Assembly (NCBI GenBank): GCA_023313575.1 | Contig: JAJTTP010000020.1 | Coordinates: forward strand, 780,876 to 844,875 | Source of the DNA: Eutypella sp. D-1 | Taxonomy: Eukaryota > Ascomycota > Sordariomycetes > Xylariales > Diatrypaceae | Direction of reading: 5' to 3' | DNA length: 64,000 bases | Shown: positions 1 through 11,356 of the stretch, in pieces | Position numbering within the stretch: position 1 is the first letter of the stretch | Layout of the letters: every line of letters begins with the position of its first letter | Translations under genes and position numbers: made by a program | The notes under the pieces: generated by a model | Databases searched by the model: none | Seen by the model: the letters and a program-made list of their open reading frames with translations, nothing else | What the model was told of the DNA's origin: nothing

Positions 1-1077
1 CGTCGGGCAGGTCGCCCCAGACCTCGGTGACGAAGGCGGCGATGCTCTGGGGCGGGATCTCGACGCGGGCGCGCGAGCCGACGCACCAGGTGACAGTGTC
101 CTCGTCGCCGCCGTCGGACTTCTCGACCACCTTGTCGAGGTACGCCTGCCGCACCAGCCGCTGCAGCACGTTGTCCGTCTTGTCCATGGGCAGGTTCTGC
201 CCCGCGTTCATCCGCCCCAGGTGCCGCCGCAGCTTCATGTCGCTCAGCTCCCCGCCGCTCAGCACGATCAGCGATACCACCATCGTGTAGAACCCCACGT
301 AGGCCGCCTCGTCCTGCGAGCTCGGGACCCGCGCCGGGCCGATGATGGTGTGCGTTTTGTATTCTGGGGGTAGGATGGACACGAGGATGTACTGTCGTGA
401 GGATTGGGAGCTCTGGGAGGTTGCTTTTCTGGCGGACGCCTCTGTTGTTGGAAGTATAAGTTAGCGGGGAGGGATGAATGCAAAAACCAAAAAAAAAAAG
501 GGGGGGGGGGGCTGTTATATTATCTTACTCTGCTTCTCCTTGAGCGTGCGCTTCTCCCTAACGGGCAGCTCAGCCATTTCCATGCCGAAGACCTGACGCA
601 GCTGGGTCTGGGCGCCGTCGAACACGGCCCTGAATAACCTAGGGTTGTTTCCCAGGACTAACGAAACACAAACACAATGTGTTAGCCATTGTTCCTTACC
701 ATACCAAATAGATAAGACCTTCCGGCGCGCATCATATCTCGCTGCCCCCCCCCCCTCCCCTCCCCTCCTCACTCACCTTTATCGCGTATGCCGTCTCGTT
801 TGATGGGTATCCTGGCGTACTCGCAGGCCAGGGCATAGCGCACGAGCTTGACGACTAGCTGCTCGGCAGTGCCGTCGGCGTGGGCAGAGCGGTCCATGTC
901 GACGTCCTCGTCCTCGTCCTCCTGTTGCGACATGTCGTCGTCGTTGTCTTCATCGTCTTCTAGATCCCGGTCTCGACGGGATTGGCGCCGTCGCTGGGAT
1001 CGAGCGTCCTCGTGGTCCTCGTGGTCATTGTTGGCGGCGGCGGCGGTGCGCCGGCGTCTTTGGGTTTGGGGAGGCAT
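1..1077 (-). CDS. nse3: Nse3/MAGE-domain subunit of the SMC5-SMC6 complex (3' end outside the window)
   Basis: Exons are complement(<1..441, 529..657, 777..1077); both introns are GT-AG (GTGAGT at 776, GTAAGA at 528). The protein starts MPPQTQRRRR, has a very acidic stretch (about residues 38-60), then a MAGE homology domain: LVRYALACEYARIPIKR, KVLGNNPRLFRAVFDGAQ, FGMEMAELPVREKRTLKEKQ, ILVSILPPEYKTHTIIGPA, and a C-terminal winged-helix part (MVVSLIVLSGGELSDMKLRR). Family knowledge: fungal MAGE proteins are Nse3, which with Nse1 and Nse4 forms the DNA-binding and ubiquitin-ligase module of SMC5-SMC6 in nuclear DNA repair. The reading frame runs off the left edge while still in the domain, so only the stop is missing here. 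The assignment rests on the linear MAGE signature; the start is the first ATG of the frame. Confidence 0.88.
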
Positions 1078-1839
1078 GGGTGTCTGGGGGTGTCTGGAGG
1101 GGATTGTGTGAGTGAATGAAGTCCCTAATGTGTATGAAGGGTAACTAACTACCTAGGTATATGGATCGTCTGGGGAGGTAAGTGGGGGAGAGAACTCTAC
1201 ATAGTCTACGTAGTAGGGCCCGGACTGTAGATAATGTTATGCTTAGGTAGATAATGTTATCCGTACTACCTAAGTACCTGCATCAGAGATATCTATAGGT
1301 ACGCATACATGCGCATGTACAGCAAGACGCGTTCCTTTCCCGTTTAGAGAATTAATTGATGCAGCCAAGCGCGTCTTTGCAGCTGTAGGGGCAGGACCCA
1401 CTTCGACCCAGCCAAGATGCCAAGCAAACTAATTGAAAAATTGTATTATGTCATCATGAGCTATGTGGATAAAAGAGGAATTAATAACTGGAGCTTAGGT
1501 TATCAGATACAGCAGATAACAATTTTTTTCTTTTTTCTTTTGCCTTAACAAAAAAAAAAAGATAAAAGCTCGGCGCGCAATAGTTAGTTATAGTTATCTC
1601 GATAAATAAATGATAAGGGAAGTGGGAGGAAAAGTATAGGAGAGAAGGACCCTTGAATAGCTTCAGATCGACAATTAACAATCGACAATACCATGCGATA
1701 CAGATGCGATTGATGTCTTTTTTTTCCTACCTCCACCTCTACCTGACTGTGGAGGACGAGTCTTTCTTTTATTTCAATTAAATTAGCCATTGATTCACCT
1801 CCTTTGCTAGAATAAAAGAAAGGGAAAAAATCGTACTTC
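1078..1839. other. intergenic, divergent promoter region
   Basis: This is the shared 5' region between the minus-strand nse3 gene and the plus-strand SLS1-like gene. It contains TACCTAGGTA-type motifs (about 1150 and 1225-1280) and A/T homopolymers near 1520-1560. I see no coding or RNA feature. Confidence 0.6.
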
Positions 1840-4800
1840 ATGTTTGCTCGTAACCTCCCCTCCACCTCCGTCTGCCTCAGATGTAGATTGCGCCTCCAGC
1901 TCTCCGGCCAGATTGTGCGGTCCCTCCCCGTCATAACCGCAACCACCGCGCCCAGGAGGCATCGCTTCATACCGAGCGCCCTCGAATCCCAGGATCTGCG
2001 CGGTATACGGGGTGTACGATGCTTTGCGACGGGTCCAGGCTTGGCCGAGGAGCCGGCGCCCCCACCTCACAATGACGAGGGGGGGCAACATCAGCGCCAA
2101 CACCAGCACGAGCACCAGCAGCCCCAACAAGAAGAGTCCAGGGAAGAAGACGTCCGAGAACAGGAGCCACTTCCGCAGGAGCAGGAGCAGATTGCAGAAG
2201 AACAATCCTTGGAGGAGCAGTTTTCACGAGAACGATCTTCACAGCAAGAACAGCGGAGTTTTGAGGAGCAATTCCAAGAAGAACAATACCCAGAAACCCT
2301 GTCTTTCGAGGAGAAAATTCATAGCAAATTACTTCCAGAGCGATCTTCCACAAACCAGGATGAAGAATGGGGAGATGGCCCAGAAGAGCAAGACCAACGC
2401 CATACTAGACAGCAAGATGGTGAATTCCACTTCTCCAAACATGCGACTCGGGGTAGGAGGAGGCAGAATTGGCACAGACCCCGAGGCGACAGACTCTGGG
2501 ACGACAGATTCCGGGACGCCAGATTCCGGGACGACAGACCCCGAGACCACGGTGAACCCCCCTTTCGAATCAGGCGAACCACCCGTCCGTCGTTCCTTGA
2601 AAGGGTAAAGAAACACAGGTCCGGTAACCGTATCCTCACCCCGGCTGCCGAAAGTTTAGGTACAGATGTGCTGGGCAAGCCCGCCCACGCCATTGTCCTG
2701 AAAGAAGGCATATATGAGAGGAGGAAGTTCGAGTCCCTGGTGCTGGAAAGCGATCACAAACCGGCCGGCGACATGGCCGCCATGCTTGAAACCCAGCGCC
2801 AGCCTGCCACCATTGATGAGGCCATCGCCAATATTAATGAGCTCCGGCCTGTCAGGGACAGGTATCTGCCCGAGAAGGAGTTCAGAAAGCTCCAGGAAAT
2901 CCTGACAGAGGGCTTCCTAGTTACCCAGCTCGATGCCTACATACAGAATTACAACACACTCAATCAAGCTGAGTCCAACGAGGATCCGGACGCCACCGAG
3001 GAGGAACGACAGGACAGCCCTGCGGCTCCATTCAAATGGATCACGAGCGTGAGCCCCTGGGAACCTCTGCCCGATGACCTCAGCGACCCAGAATCCACAC
3101 CGCGTCTCGTCGCTGGCTATCTACCACCTTCGGCTGAACCGAAGGACAAGCTCGTCATGCGTGTGCTGCGTGAATGCTGGCAACTCTCCATTCAAGAACT
3201 CAACACGGGTATAGGGGAGACCCAGGTCGAGCTCGATCCCTACGCCTTCACCCTCTTGATGCGTAAGCACCTCTTTCTACCCTCTAGACAAGTCCTCATC
3301 CATAGTTCTATTTTACTAATATCGGTGACTCTTTCATCCTAGGCGGAACCCAACGATTTATACATGTGATTACCGACATCTGGCTCGGTCCAGGCGAGAG
3401 GATCGAGGCCTTCCAGGATCAGCACATGCTGCGAATCGTTACGACGAGACCGAAGGCCGAGGTGGTGCTCAAGGACCTGCAGGTAACCCTTGAACGGGTT
3501 AATTCCAAGATGGTACCTTTGAACATTATCAGCCCCGAGCCGATAGACGACGCTCTGCTGGAAGAAGTCGGTCGTATCACCTCCACCTACATCACCAGAA
3601 GCTCTACGTCTAGACGAGTATGTCTACCTATATCCACCACCCCCCTGCCCCGAGTGAATCCTCTACGTTACTAACTAAACTCCTGCCTGCGCAGATTGAA
3701 GTGGCCTGGATTGACGTAAAGAACCGCGACGGCTGCGGCCTCGAAGATAAGCGCCACATCGTGACCCGACTCCTCCGCACCGCCCTTACGCCTCCCAAAA
3801 CGCCGACCGCCCTGTACGCCGAGACATCCACGGACCAGACGGACGGCTCGTTCATCGTCGACAAGACAAACAGGGAGAAGTGGTCTTGGAAGGATAAGCT
3901 GGGCGTATGGGGCCGCTACGTCCGCCCGGTATCCCGGGACGTCGAGGGTCAACATTCCGAATCCGGTGTCCAGACCAAAAACAGTAAAATCGAGAGTTCC
4001 CCGCCGTTGCAGAAACTTCCACTCCCGGTCGTCCCCAGCCCGGTCAGTGGCCCGGAGGACAGCAAGCCGCCCGTCTACGAAGACGAGCCCGATGCACCGC
4101 CACCGCTCCCCGTCGAGTGGTCCCGGACCGTCGAGACGACAACGAGGGCGTCCTTCGGCCACGTGCTACATTCGCAATGGCCCACGCCCCCACCCACTTC
4201 GCTACCGGACCTCCTCGCCACCAACCCCCCGCACATCTTCTCCCCCGTGACGCCGCACCCGCTGCAACTCGCGAGCCTCGAACCACCCAAGGACGACGAC
4301 GACCCGGACGCTCCACCACCAGTCAAGCCCAAGACCACGATCGTGATCCGGTTCTGGCCGAGCCCCAATCCGCTCGCTCGTATGCCGGCGGACCCCAAGT
4401 TCGTCGTGCCCGCCACCAAGAAGAGGGGGAGGGCGCCCAAGAACCCCACCAGAAGGACCATCGATGCCCAGTGGTACAAGGAGCACGTCCTGGGGCTCGA
4501 CGCGGACGACGACGGTTGGGACGCGGATGTCGACGTCGACGTTGACGCCGACAACGTGGTTACGGACCCGTCGGTGTTGGCGCCGGCGCTCGAGTTACGC
4601 CTCGCCGCCTCGGACACCGAGATTCTCGGCGTCGAGAGCCTGCGCGCCGTCCTGCGCACGGGAACCTCCGACGTCATGCTGCCCTCCTCGGCCGTGGACC
4701 TGCGCTTCGCGCAAACCCAACACGTCTCCCTCGTTCCCTCCCCTCCCGTGACCCCCACCTTCACCACCGACGAGGATCTCCGCCACGTCGCCGCCGACGC

Positions 4801-5464
4801 CCTGGCCAACTGGCAGCCCATCTCCGACTTCCTGTCGAACGCGCGCCTGGACCTCGCGCACGGGAAGCTGGAAGTGCCCCCGCGGCAGAAATTCCCCGTC
4901 CCGCGCCGTCTCTTCGCTCCCCTGCCCACCCCCTCCCCCTCATCAGAAGAAGGGGAAGAACCCGCTAAGCCCAAGAGGAAGGGCAGACCCCCCAAGACGA
5001 AGACTCGCGACGGCGACGAGCTCCTCAGCACGAGCTACTCCTTCGTCGGGCTCGAGGTACACCGGTCCGCGTCGATTCCGTACGCTGACGCCGTCGGCAG
5101 CAACAACGGCAACGGCGTGAGATTAACGTACACAGCCGTGGAGGCGGGCCAGGGCGGCGGTCGCCGCGCCGAGGTTAGTCTCGAGCCCGTCGCCGTCGCC
5201 GTCGAGCAGCAGGGGCGGCATCCCGCAGACCAGAATAGCGCAGACGACGTCTCTGCTACTGCTGCTTCCTCACCCGCTGAGGTCGGGAAAGAAAATCAAA
5301 GCGAAAGTGCAAGCGCAGAAAAAGAAAGTACAGAAGAAGAAGAAAGCGCGCAAGAATCCCTCGAACGCGACTTCCTCGCCTCCTGCTACCGCTTCGCCCG
5401 CACCGAGACCCTCTGGTCCGGAAACCCCGCCGATCGGCAGCGGAAGTCTGAGGATTCTGAGTAA
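1840..5464 (+). CDS. SLS1: SLS1-like mitochondrial inner-membrane-associated regulator
   Basis: Exons are 1840..3262, 3343..3617 and 3695..5464 (GTAAGC/TCCTAG and GTATGT/GCGCAG introns), giving 1155 residues. The N terminus (MFARNLPSTSVCLRCRLRLQ) is Arg-rich and looks like a mitochondrial presequence. A Gln/Glu-rich stretch (about 70-180) and Arg/Asp-rich tandem repeats (about 205-250) follow. The conserved part begins near residue 275 and includes LPEKEFRKLQEILTEGFLVTQL and a second block in exons 2-3 (QRFIHVITDIWLGPGERIEA, WIDVKNRDGCGLEDKRHIV). Family knowledge: yeast Sls1 couples mitochondrial transcription to translation at the inner membrane. Two AT-hook-like motifs (KKRGRAPKN near 807, KRKGRPPKTK near 993) are unexpected. 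The C-terminal third is acidic and poorly conserved in appearance. The family call is reasonable; the role is by analogy. Confidence 0.72.
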
Positions 5465-6120
5465 GCAAAGGTGCGTTAGGGTGTGATATAGGGATAGAGA
5501 ACAGAGCGAGATATCTGTGTTCTCCTCCCCGCTTGTACGACGATGAGGAGGTATACGTTTAGTGTGGGAGAGGTTGGGGGGGGGGGGGTTGAACAAGAAG
5601 AGTTGAAGAAAACGGGAAAGCGAAGAGGAAAAGGAAAAGGAAAGGGTCGACTAGATGTAAAATACAAACTTGTACTATAGTTACTCCACGATGCTGGTGG
5701 CGTGTAACGAGATTCATTCGTAACATCATTGTGCTAAGGCCATTGGCGGTATATTGGATCACGATGACTAGTCTCTAGCTCGGCAGGTTTCCACTACAGC
5801 GAGGAAGGAGTAGACAACCACAGCAATACATGTCAGTTACAAGCAGAATTATGCCACAGGGAATCACGGCAATCACATAGCAAGAGAGATTCATCTTGAT
5901 CATCACGGTCTATTGGCTCTATTTCCTTGCAACGGGCACCAATGAGAAGATTTCATCGTAGAAAAGCCCATAACATAAACCCTTCCTTTTTTTCCTCTCA
6001 TATGGCCCTCCGAAGTCATACGTCCAGCAGATCGTGCAAATACAAAGGAAACCGTAGGCGCATGGTCATGTCATAAGAAAATTGCTGCAAGGTTGGTACA
6101 AGAAGTTATTAGGGTATAAC
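5465..6120. other. intergenic, convergent 3' regions
   Basis: The SLS1-like gene and TEF1 converge here. The stretch holds a G run near 5576-5588 and AT-rich sequence compatible with 3' UTRs. No gene is seen. Confidence 0.6.
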
Positions 6121-8188
6121 TTATTTCTTGGCAGCCTTGGCAGCGGACTTGGTGACCTTGCCAGCATCCTTCTTCTTCTCGACGGCCTTGATGACACCGA
6201 CGGCGACGGTCTGTCGCATGTCACGGACGGCGAAACGACCCAGGGGAGGGTAGTCAGTGAAGGCCTCCACGCACATGGGCTTGGAGGGAACCATCTTGAC
6301 GATGGCGGCGTCACCAGACTTGATGAACTTGGGGTTGGTCTCAACAGCCTTACCGGTACGGCGGTCGATCTTCTCGAGGATCTCGGAGAACTTGCAGGCA
6401 ATGTGCGCGGTGTGGCAGTCGAGGACGGGGGCGTAACCGGCACCGACCTGACCAGGGTGGTTGAGGACAATGACCTGGGCAGTGAAGTGCTCGCAGCCGT
6501 ACGGCGGGTCGTTCTTGGAGTCACCAGCGACATTGCCACGACGGATCTCCTTGACGGAGACGTTCTTCACGTTGAAACCAACGTTGTCACCGGGAAGACC
6601 CTCCTTGAGCTGCTCGTGGTGCATCTCGACGGACTTGACTTCAGTGGTGACACCAGCGGGGGCGAAGGTGACGACCATACCGGGCTTCAGGACACCAGTC
6701 TCGATACGGCCGACGGGCACAGTGCCAATACCGCCAATCTTGTAGACATCCTGGAGGGGAAGACGGAGGGGCTTATCGGTAGGACGGACGGGGGTGGCAA
6801 TGGCGTCGATGGCCTCGAGGAGGGTCTTGCCGGTAGCCTTGCCGCCACCCTTGGTCTCCTTCTCCCAGCCCTTGTACCAGGGGGCGTTGGCGGTGGGCTC
6901 CAACATGTTGTCACCGTGGAAACCGGAGATGGGGACGAACGGGACCTGCTTGGGGTTGTAGCCGACCTTCTTGATGAAGGAAGAGGTCTCCTTGATGATT
7001 TCCTGGTAACGGGCCTCGGACCAGTTGGTAGTGTCCATCTTGTTGATAGCAACGATGAGCTGCTTGACACCAAGGGTGTAGGCGAGCAGAGCGTGCTCAC
7101 GGGTCTGGCCATCCTTGGAGATACCAGCCTCGAACTCACCAGTACCGGAGGCAATGATGAGAATAGCGCAGTCGGCCTGCGAGGTACCAGTAATCATGTT
7201 CTTGATGAAGTCACGGTGACCGGGAGCATCTGTAGAAGCAAATTATCAGCACTATGATCAGAAATGGACGTGGAGATTCGTGCGTGGTGACGGGAGATGC
7301 AGGTGAACATACCAATAACGGTGACATAGTACTTGGGAGTCTCAAACTTCCACAGGGCAATGTCGATAGTGATACCACGCTCACGCTCGGCCTTGAGCTT
7401 GTCAAGAACCCAGGCGTACTTGAAGGAACCCTTACCGAGCTCAGCGGCTTCCTGTAGAAAGAGTTAGTAAACTCATCCCGAACAATATGCCCATATTTAC
7501 ATGGCAACATGGCTTGGTGGGGTTGGTGTCCAATAGTGGGGGCGGAGATATTGACAAGGGTTTTGCTTTTTTTTGGCTGATAGAAAGCCCCACTGAAAAA
7601 ATTTCGAGGGGCAATCTGACGCATCAACTGGGCGGGGGAGGGGTAGCGACAGACAGGGAAAAAAGAAGTTAAGGTAGTGGGAACAAAATCAAAAATCATT
7701 GAGCGCAGCAACAGGTTTACAATCAGAGTAGATAGGCAAGGAGATGTGTAACGTGTAAAGTGTTGATAGATTGTAATGCAACTTGTGGGTGAAAAAATTT
7801 TCCCATGTTCTAAATGAAATACTCGTGTCGCGGGATTGAACTGACCTTCTCGAACTTCTCGATGGTTCGGTAGAGAAATGTTAGCTGGTATGCGTGTTAA
7901 TTATGGTAACGATGGATGACTTATCTGGTCAATACCACCGCACTTGTAGATCAAGTGACCGGTGGTGGTCGACTGTAAAGGCAAAGAGTTAGTATATGGA
8001 TGAGTCTCTGCTATAAAATCCTTATCTTGAAAAGTTTTTGGGGGGCTTGCTTACCTTGCCAGAGTCGACGTGGCCGATGACGACCAGGTTGATGTGAACC
8101 TTCTCCTCCTTACTAGAATGGTTGTCAGTTAAGAACAGCGACGATGATGAAGGCTCAGATAGATCATGGAAGGAATAACATACCCCAT
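6121..8188 (-). CDS. TEF1: translation elongation factor 1-alpha
   Basis: Exons are complement(6121..7229, 7313..7451, 7846..7869, 7925..7972, 8055..8112, 8184..8188), giving 460 residues, the usual fungal length. The product is the GTPase that carries aminoacyl-tRNA to the ribosomal A site. Visible motifs are the P-loop GHVDSGK (15-21), DAPGHRD, NKMD and the Lys-rich tail ending KAAKK. The first coding exon is only ATGGG; the next starts TAAGGAGGAG. Five exon junctions need GT-AG splicing except one: the intron 7924..7870 begins ATAAGT and ends CTCTAC, so it is AT-AC (see findings). The intron 7845..7452 is long (394 nt). A leader intron (8439..8194) precedes the start. A 391-codon open frame on the opposite strand (6082-7257) is a codon-bias shadow. 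Confidence 0.97.
7870..7924 (-). other. TEF1: apparent AT-AC intron of TEF1
   Basis: The 55-nt intron lies between codons for G-G-I-D-Q and R-T-I-E-K. Its 5' end is ATAAGT and its 3' end is CTAC, with a GCTAAC branch-point-like sequence 11-16 nt before the end. Reading through gives a stop after 11 codons. No GT-AG pair in this stretch keeps the frame and the invariant EF-1alpha residues. Confidence 0.8.
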
Positions 8189-8193
8189 GTTGG

Positions 8194-8439
8194 CTGTGGA
8201 AAAAGTCTGTTGTTGAAAAAGGTTCGGGTATTGGACGAAGTCGAAAGGAAAATTAGAATGGAACTGTAAGAAGTTGATGGGCGAGTCAGTCAGTCGGTTT
8301 ATGTGAAAAGATCCCAAGAGGAAGATGAAGATGAAGAGATGAACGTGATCTTCTTCTTCTTCTGATGATGATGATGATGATTATGATGATGGGATTAGAA
8401 GAAGAGAAGAGGGTATAAGGGTATGGGAAGTAAACTTAC
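8194..8439 (-). other. leader (5' UTR) intron of TEF1
   Basis: A GTAAGT donor at 8439 and a TTTCCACAG acceptor ending at 8194 bracket 246 nt just upstream of the TEF1 ATG (8188). The stretch holds (GAT/GAA)n repeats on the plus strand (8333-8395). Leader introns are common in highly expressed fungal translation genes. No transcript evidence is available here. Confidence 0.6.
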
Positions 8440-8459
8440 AAATTCACAGGAGCAGGTGC

Positions 8460-11356
8460 TGTGCTTGATCTGCGGTATGTGAGGACGACTTCTAAGTTCA
8501 AGAAAAAAAGAAGTGTAAGAGTTGAGGTCCGTCAAGTTTTTGAATCCGGGCAGAAGCGGGGTCGTTGCCCTTAGGAAAAGTGAATATTTATTTGTGGGTG
8601 CATAATAATTGGGTCCCGACCACTAGCTGATGTCCATTTATGCCCGGGTGGGGCCATTCACGGATAATGGACTATCATCGATGGATATGGAGGTACACAT
8701 CTAACGAATAACATCTACGGAAGTACTATACCTACATACCCTATTTGCTACCCTATTGTGGGCAACTGCCTGGGTGCTTTTCACACCAATGGCTTGAAAT
8801 TAATTATATGCAGTAAGTGGCAACATTAGATACCTGGGTAGGTAGGGTAGGTACCTGCCCGATCCAACTACCAACCTACCCGTAGACCTTTTCACCTACA
8901 TGTACGAAACGGCATTGAATGCTGAATACATCTCTAGTAAGTCTGTTTGTTCCTCTCTTTACGGCTAGACACGCGATGTTTGAACATAGCAGCAGTAATC
9001 CTCCAACATCACATGCCGGGCTGCAGTTCCCATATAAGGGGGTACTTCCTCTAAACTCTATCGTATTGATCTGATGTATTTTCCCTATTGTATGGTGTAT
9101 GGTACTTGGTATTGGATAAGATAAACAGCGGGCTATCAGACAAAAACAATCTTGGAAAGTACTCTCCTCATTTAAAGTTCGGTGGTTCGGTGGTACCTAG
9201 GAAAATGCAATAGGGCTAGTCAAGTCTAGCCGGCAAATGTAGTCAAGTACCATCATACGTTCCAAGATGAGGAACGAGGCGGGATAGAATATACCAACTG
9301 GAATATGTAGGTACCTTATGTATATAACGAGGAGACGAGTCTACCAGTAGGAGAGAAAAAAAAAAATCTTTTTGCCCCTCAGCCCCTCTCCTCCGTCTTA
9401 GCTCCCTCCAACCCTCCAGCCCTCGACCTTTTTCCTTTGCCCCTCCCAGGAGCTAAGGATCTACACAGCTACATGTATTCCTCAGGCTATCTAGGCCTTT
9501 CCAGTCGCCTTCAATGGCAGGACTGCTCGCGGCATGAGTCATAAAGGTATTGTGTTATGGGTCCATACCCTATACACGCTTTAACACTGTACGACGATAA
9601 CGACGACAACGACGACGACCACGAAGACATTATTATGTATACATTTTGGTTTGGATTTATTTATGTACAGTATCTAGGATGGAATGCCTCGTGATGCCCA
9701 ACCAGACTTGGACACCCAAATATACACCCATGTACCGATGTACTTGGTCGTTATCTCTCACCTGCACAGGTGGTAAGTACCCCTCCCTACGTCACTTAAT
9801 TGGCCCCACAAGACCAATTTCCCCTTCAAGACAATCGACAGGCGAGTAAGCAAAACCACACTGGGAAAAGAAAGAAAAATTGAGAAGCTGCCCGATATAA
9901 ACATTGACTACTCTGACCGGGCGACATCTCTCCTTTACTTGGAAGCCAAAAAAAAAAAGGCGCCTATACCAAAGAAAAATGCAAGCCGTGCAGGGGGGGT
10001 CCCCGGAAACCTCCCCTTAATACACCCTTGTCTTCCAAGGTTGTCATATAACCTTGAATAACCCGTAGGTGCATACATATATGCGCGCGTAAGTAGTCTG
10101 GGCTTTTGGAGGGGACTCGCAAACAAATTTCGGTCGTTCTTTTCCCTGCCTTTGCCCACCTCTAGACCTACCTAGTTATACCAACCTGATTTACCCTGCC
10201 TTCTTTTCCTGCTCTAGTCGGTTTGATAGACGCGCACTTGTCCCATATACGAGCTGCGTGATTGGTTGGCATGATAGTAGGCCAGGTAGGTAGGCACAGT
10301 ACTTAGGCTAGCTATCTGAACGACGAACGACGACGACAGTGACGGCGACCCGTGCTGCTATGCGCGTATCAATCCTGCCGCCTCGGTACCTATTGTTGTT
10401 GTGGTTTGGCTCCTTTTTTTTTTCGTCGTTAGCGCCCGGTTCAGTGCATAATTCAACGGGAAAGATTTTTCCTTCTTCCCCTTCTCGCCTCTAGCCTGCC
10501 CGCCTGCCCGTCTGCCTACCAACCCCCACAGGCGAAATCACTTAAATAGTAGGTAGGTAGGTAGGTATTGTAAGTGTAGGCTAGGTACTTAAGTAGGTTG
10601 GCAGGGTAGGCATTATTGACAAAAAGAATTTGCATACCACAAACGACTTGACTTGGCCTACTCTCCTTATCTAAAGTACCTATACAGTACAATCCACATC
10701 ACACCGACGATTTCCTATTATGTACCTAGCATCATGTCTGTAGTGCGGGATACTTGGGGGGGGGGGGGTGCTCTGATGGGTAGGCAAGCTTTGCTTGGAC
10801 CAAAGGGAAGAAGAAAAAAGTAGCGCTACGAACCCAACTAACCTATCTGCCCAATCTATATGTATCCTGTCCCGACGGTGCGGCATCCTCTCGGGCTGAC
10901 TGGAACTATGGCACGGCTAAGCGCCGCCTACGCCGTCTAGACGTCGTCGCCATGTTGAAGATGCTGGTATATCGCCCATTGTAGACTTCATGACGAGGCC
11001 TAGGATGTCTGTGACAGGCCCGGCTACCTCTCGAAGCACGTGTGGATATCACATACATATTTACATTCGACTCGGCAGGCGTCACTGTAAACAAAGTCGA
11101 TGTTGTATTTGTACCCCAAAAAGGTTTTTGAATCAATTTCTATAAGCTCTAATCCATCCATGAAACAATGAGACAAGCAGGCACGGGGGGTATCTTCGCG
11201 AGAGAACATAAAACATTCGCACTGAAGTCATTCGAGTAAAGGATCGAAAAAGAAACAGCCGTCCTAATCCCCCTTAATCCTGAGTACCAAGCCCAGTGAG
11301 TGATACCAGAGTGCAAACGAGCTATGTCGTGACGAGGAACGTGGGGAGCCGAAACT
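8460..11356. other. large intergenic region
   Basis: This 2.9 kb spacer between the TEF1 promoter and the 3' end of the Taz1-like gene has no convincing coding frame. It is rich in short TAGGTAGG/CCTACCTA motifs (8830-8890, 10545-10610), has (GACGAC)n near 9595-9620, and homopolymers near 10419 and 10757. The proximal part should hold the TEF1 promoter. Confidence 0.55.

Noticed and set aside
4075..5031. 318-codon minus-strand frame opposite the SLS1-like gene
   Set aside because: GC-rich shadow of exon 3; no start context, no domain, no splice signals.
6082..7257. 391-codon open frame on the plus strand
   Set aside because: It is fully antisense to the TEF1 exon and follows from the biased codon use of EF-1alpha; its Leu/Gly/Asp-rich product has no family.
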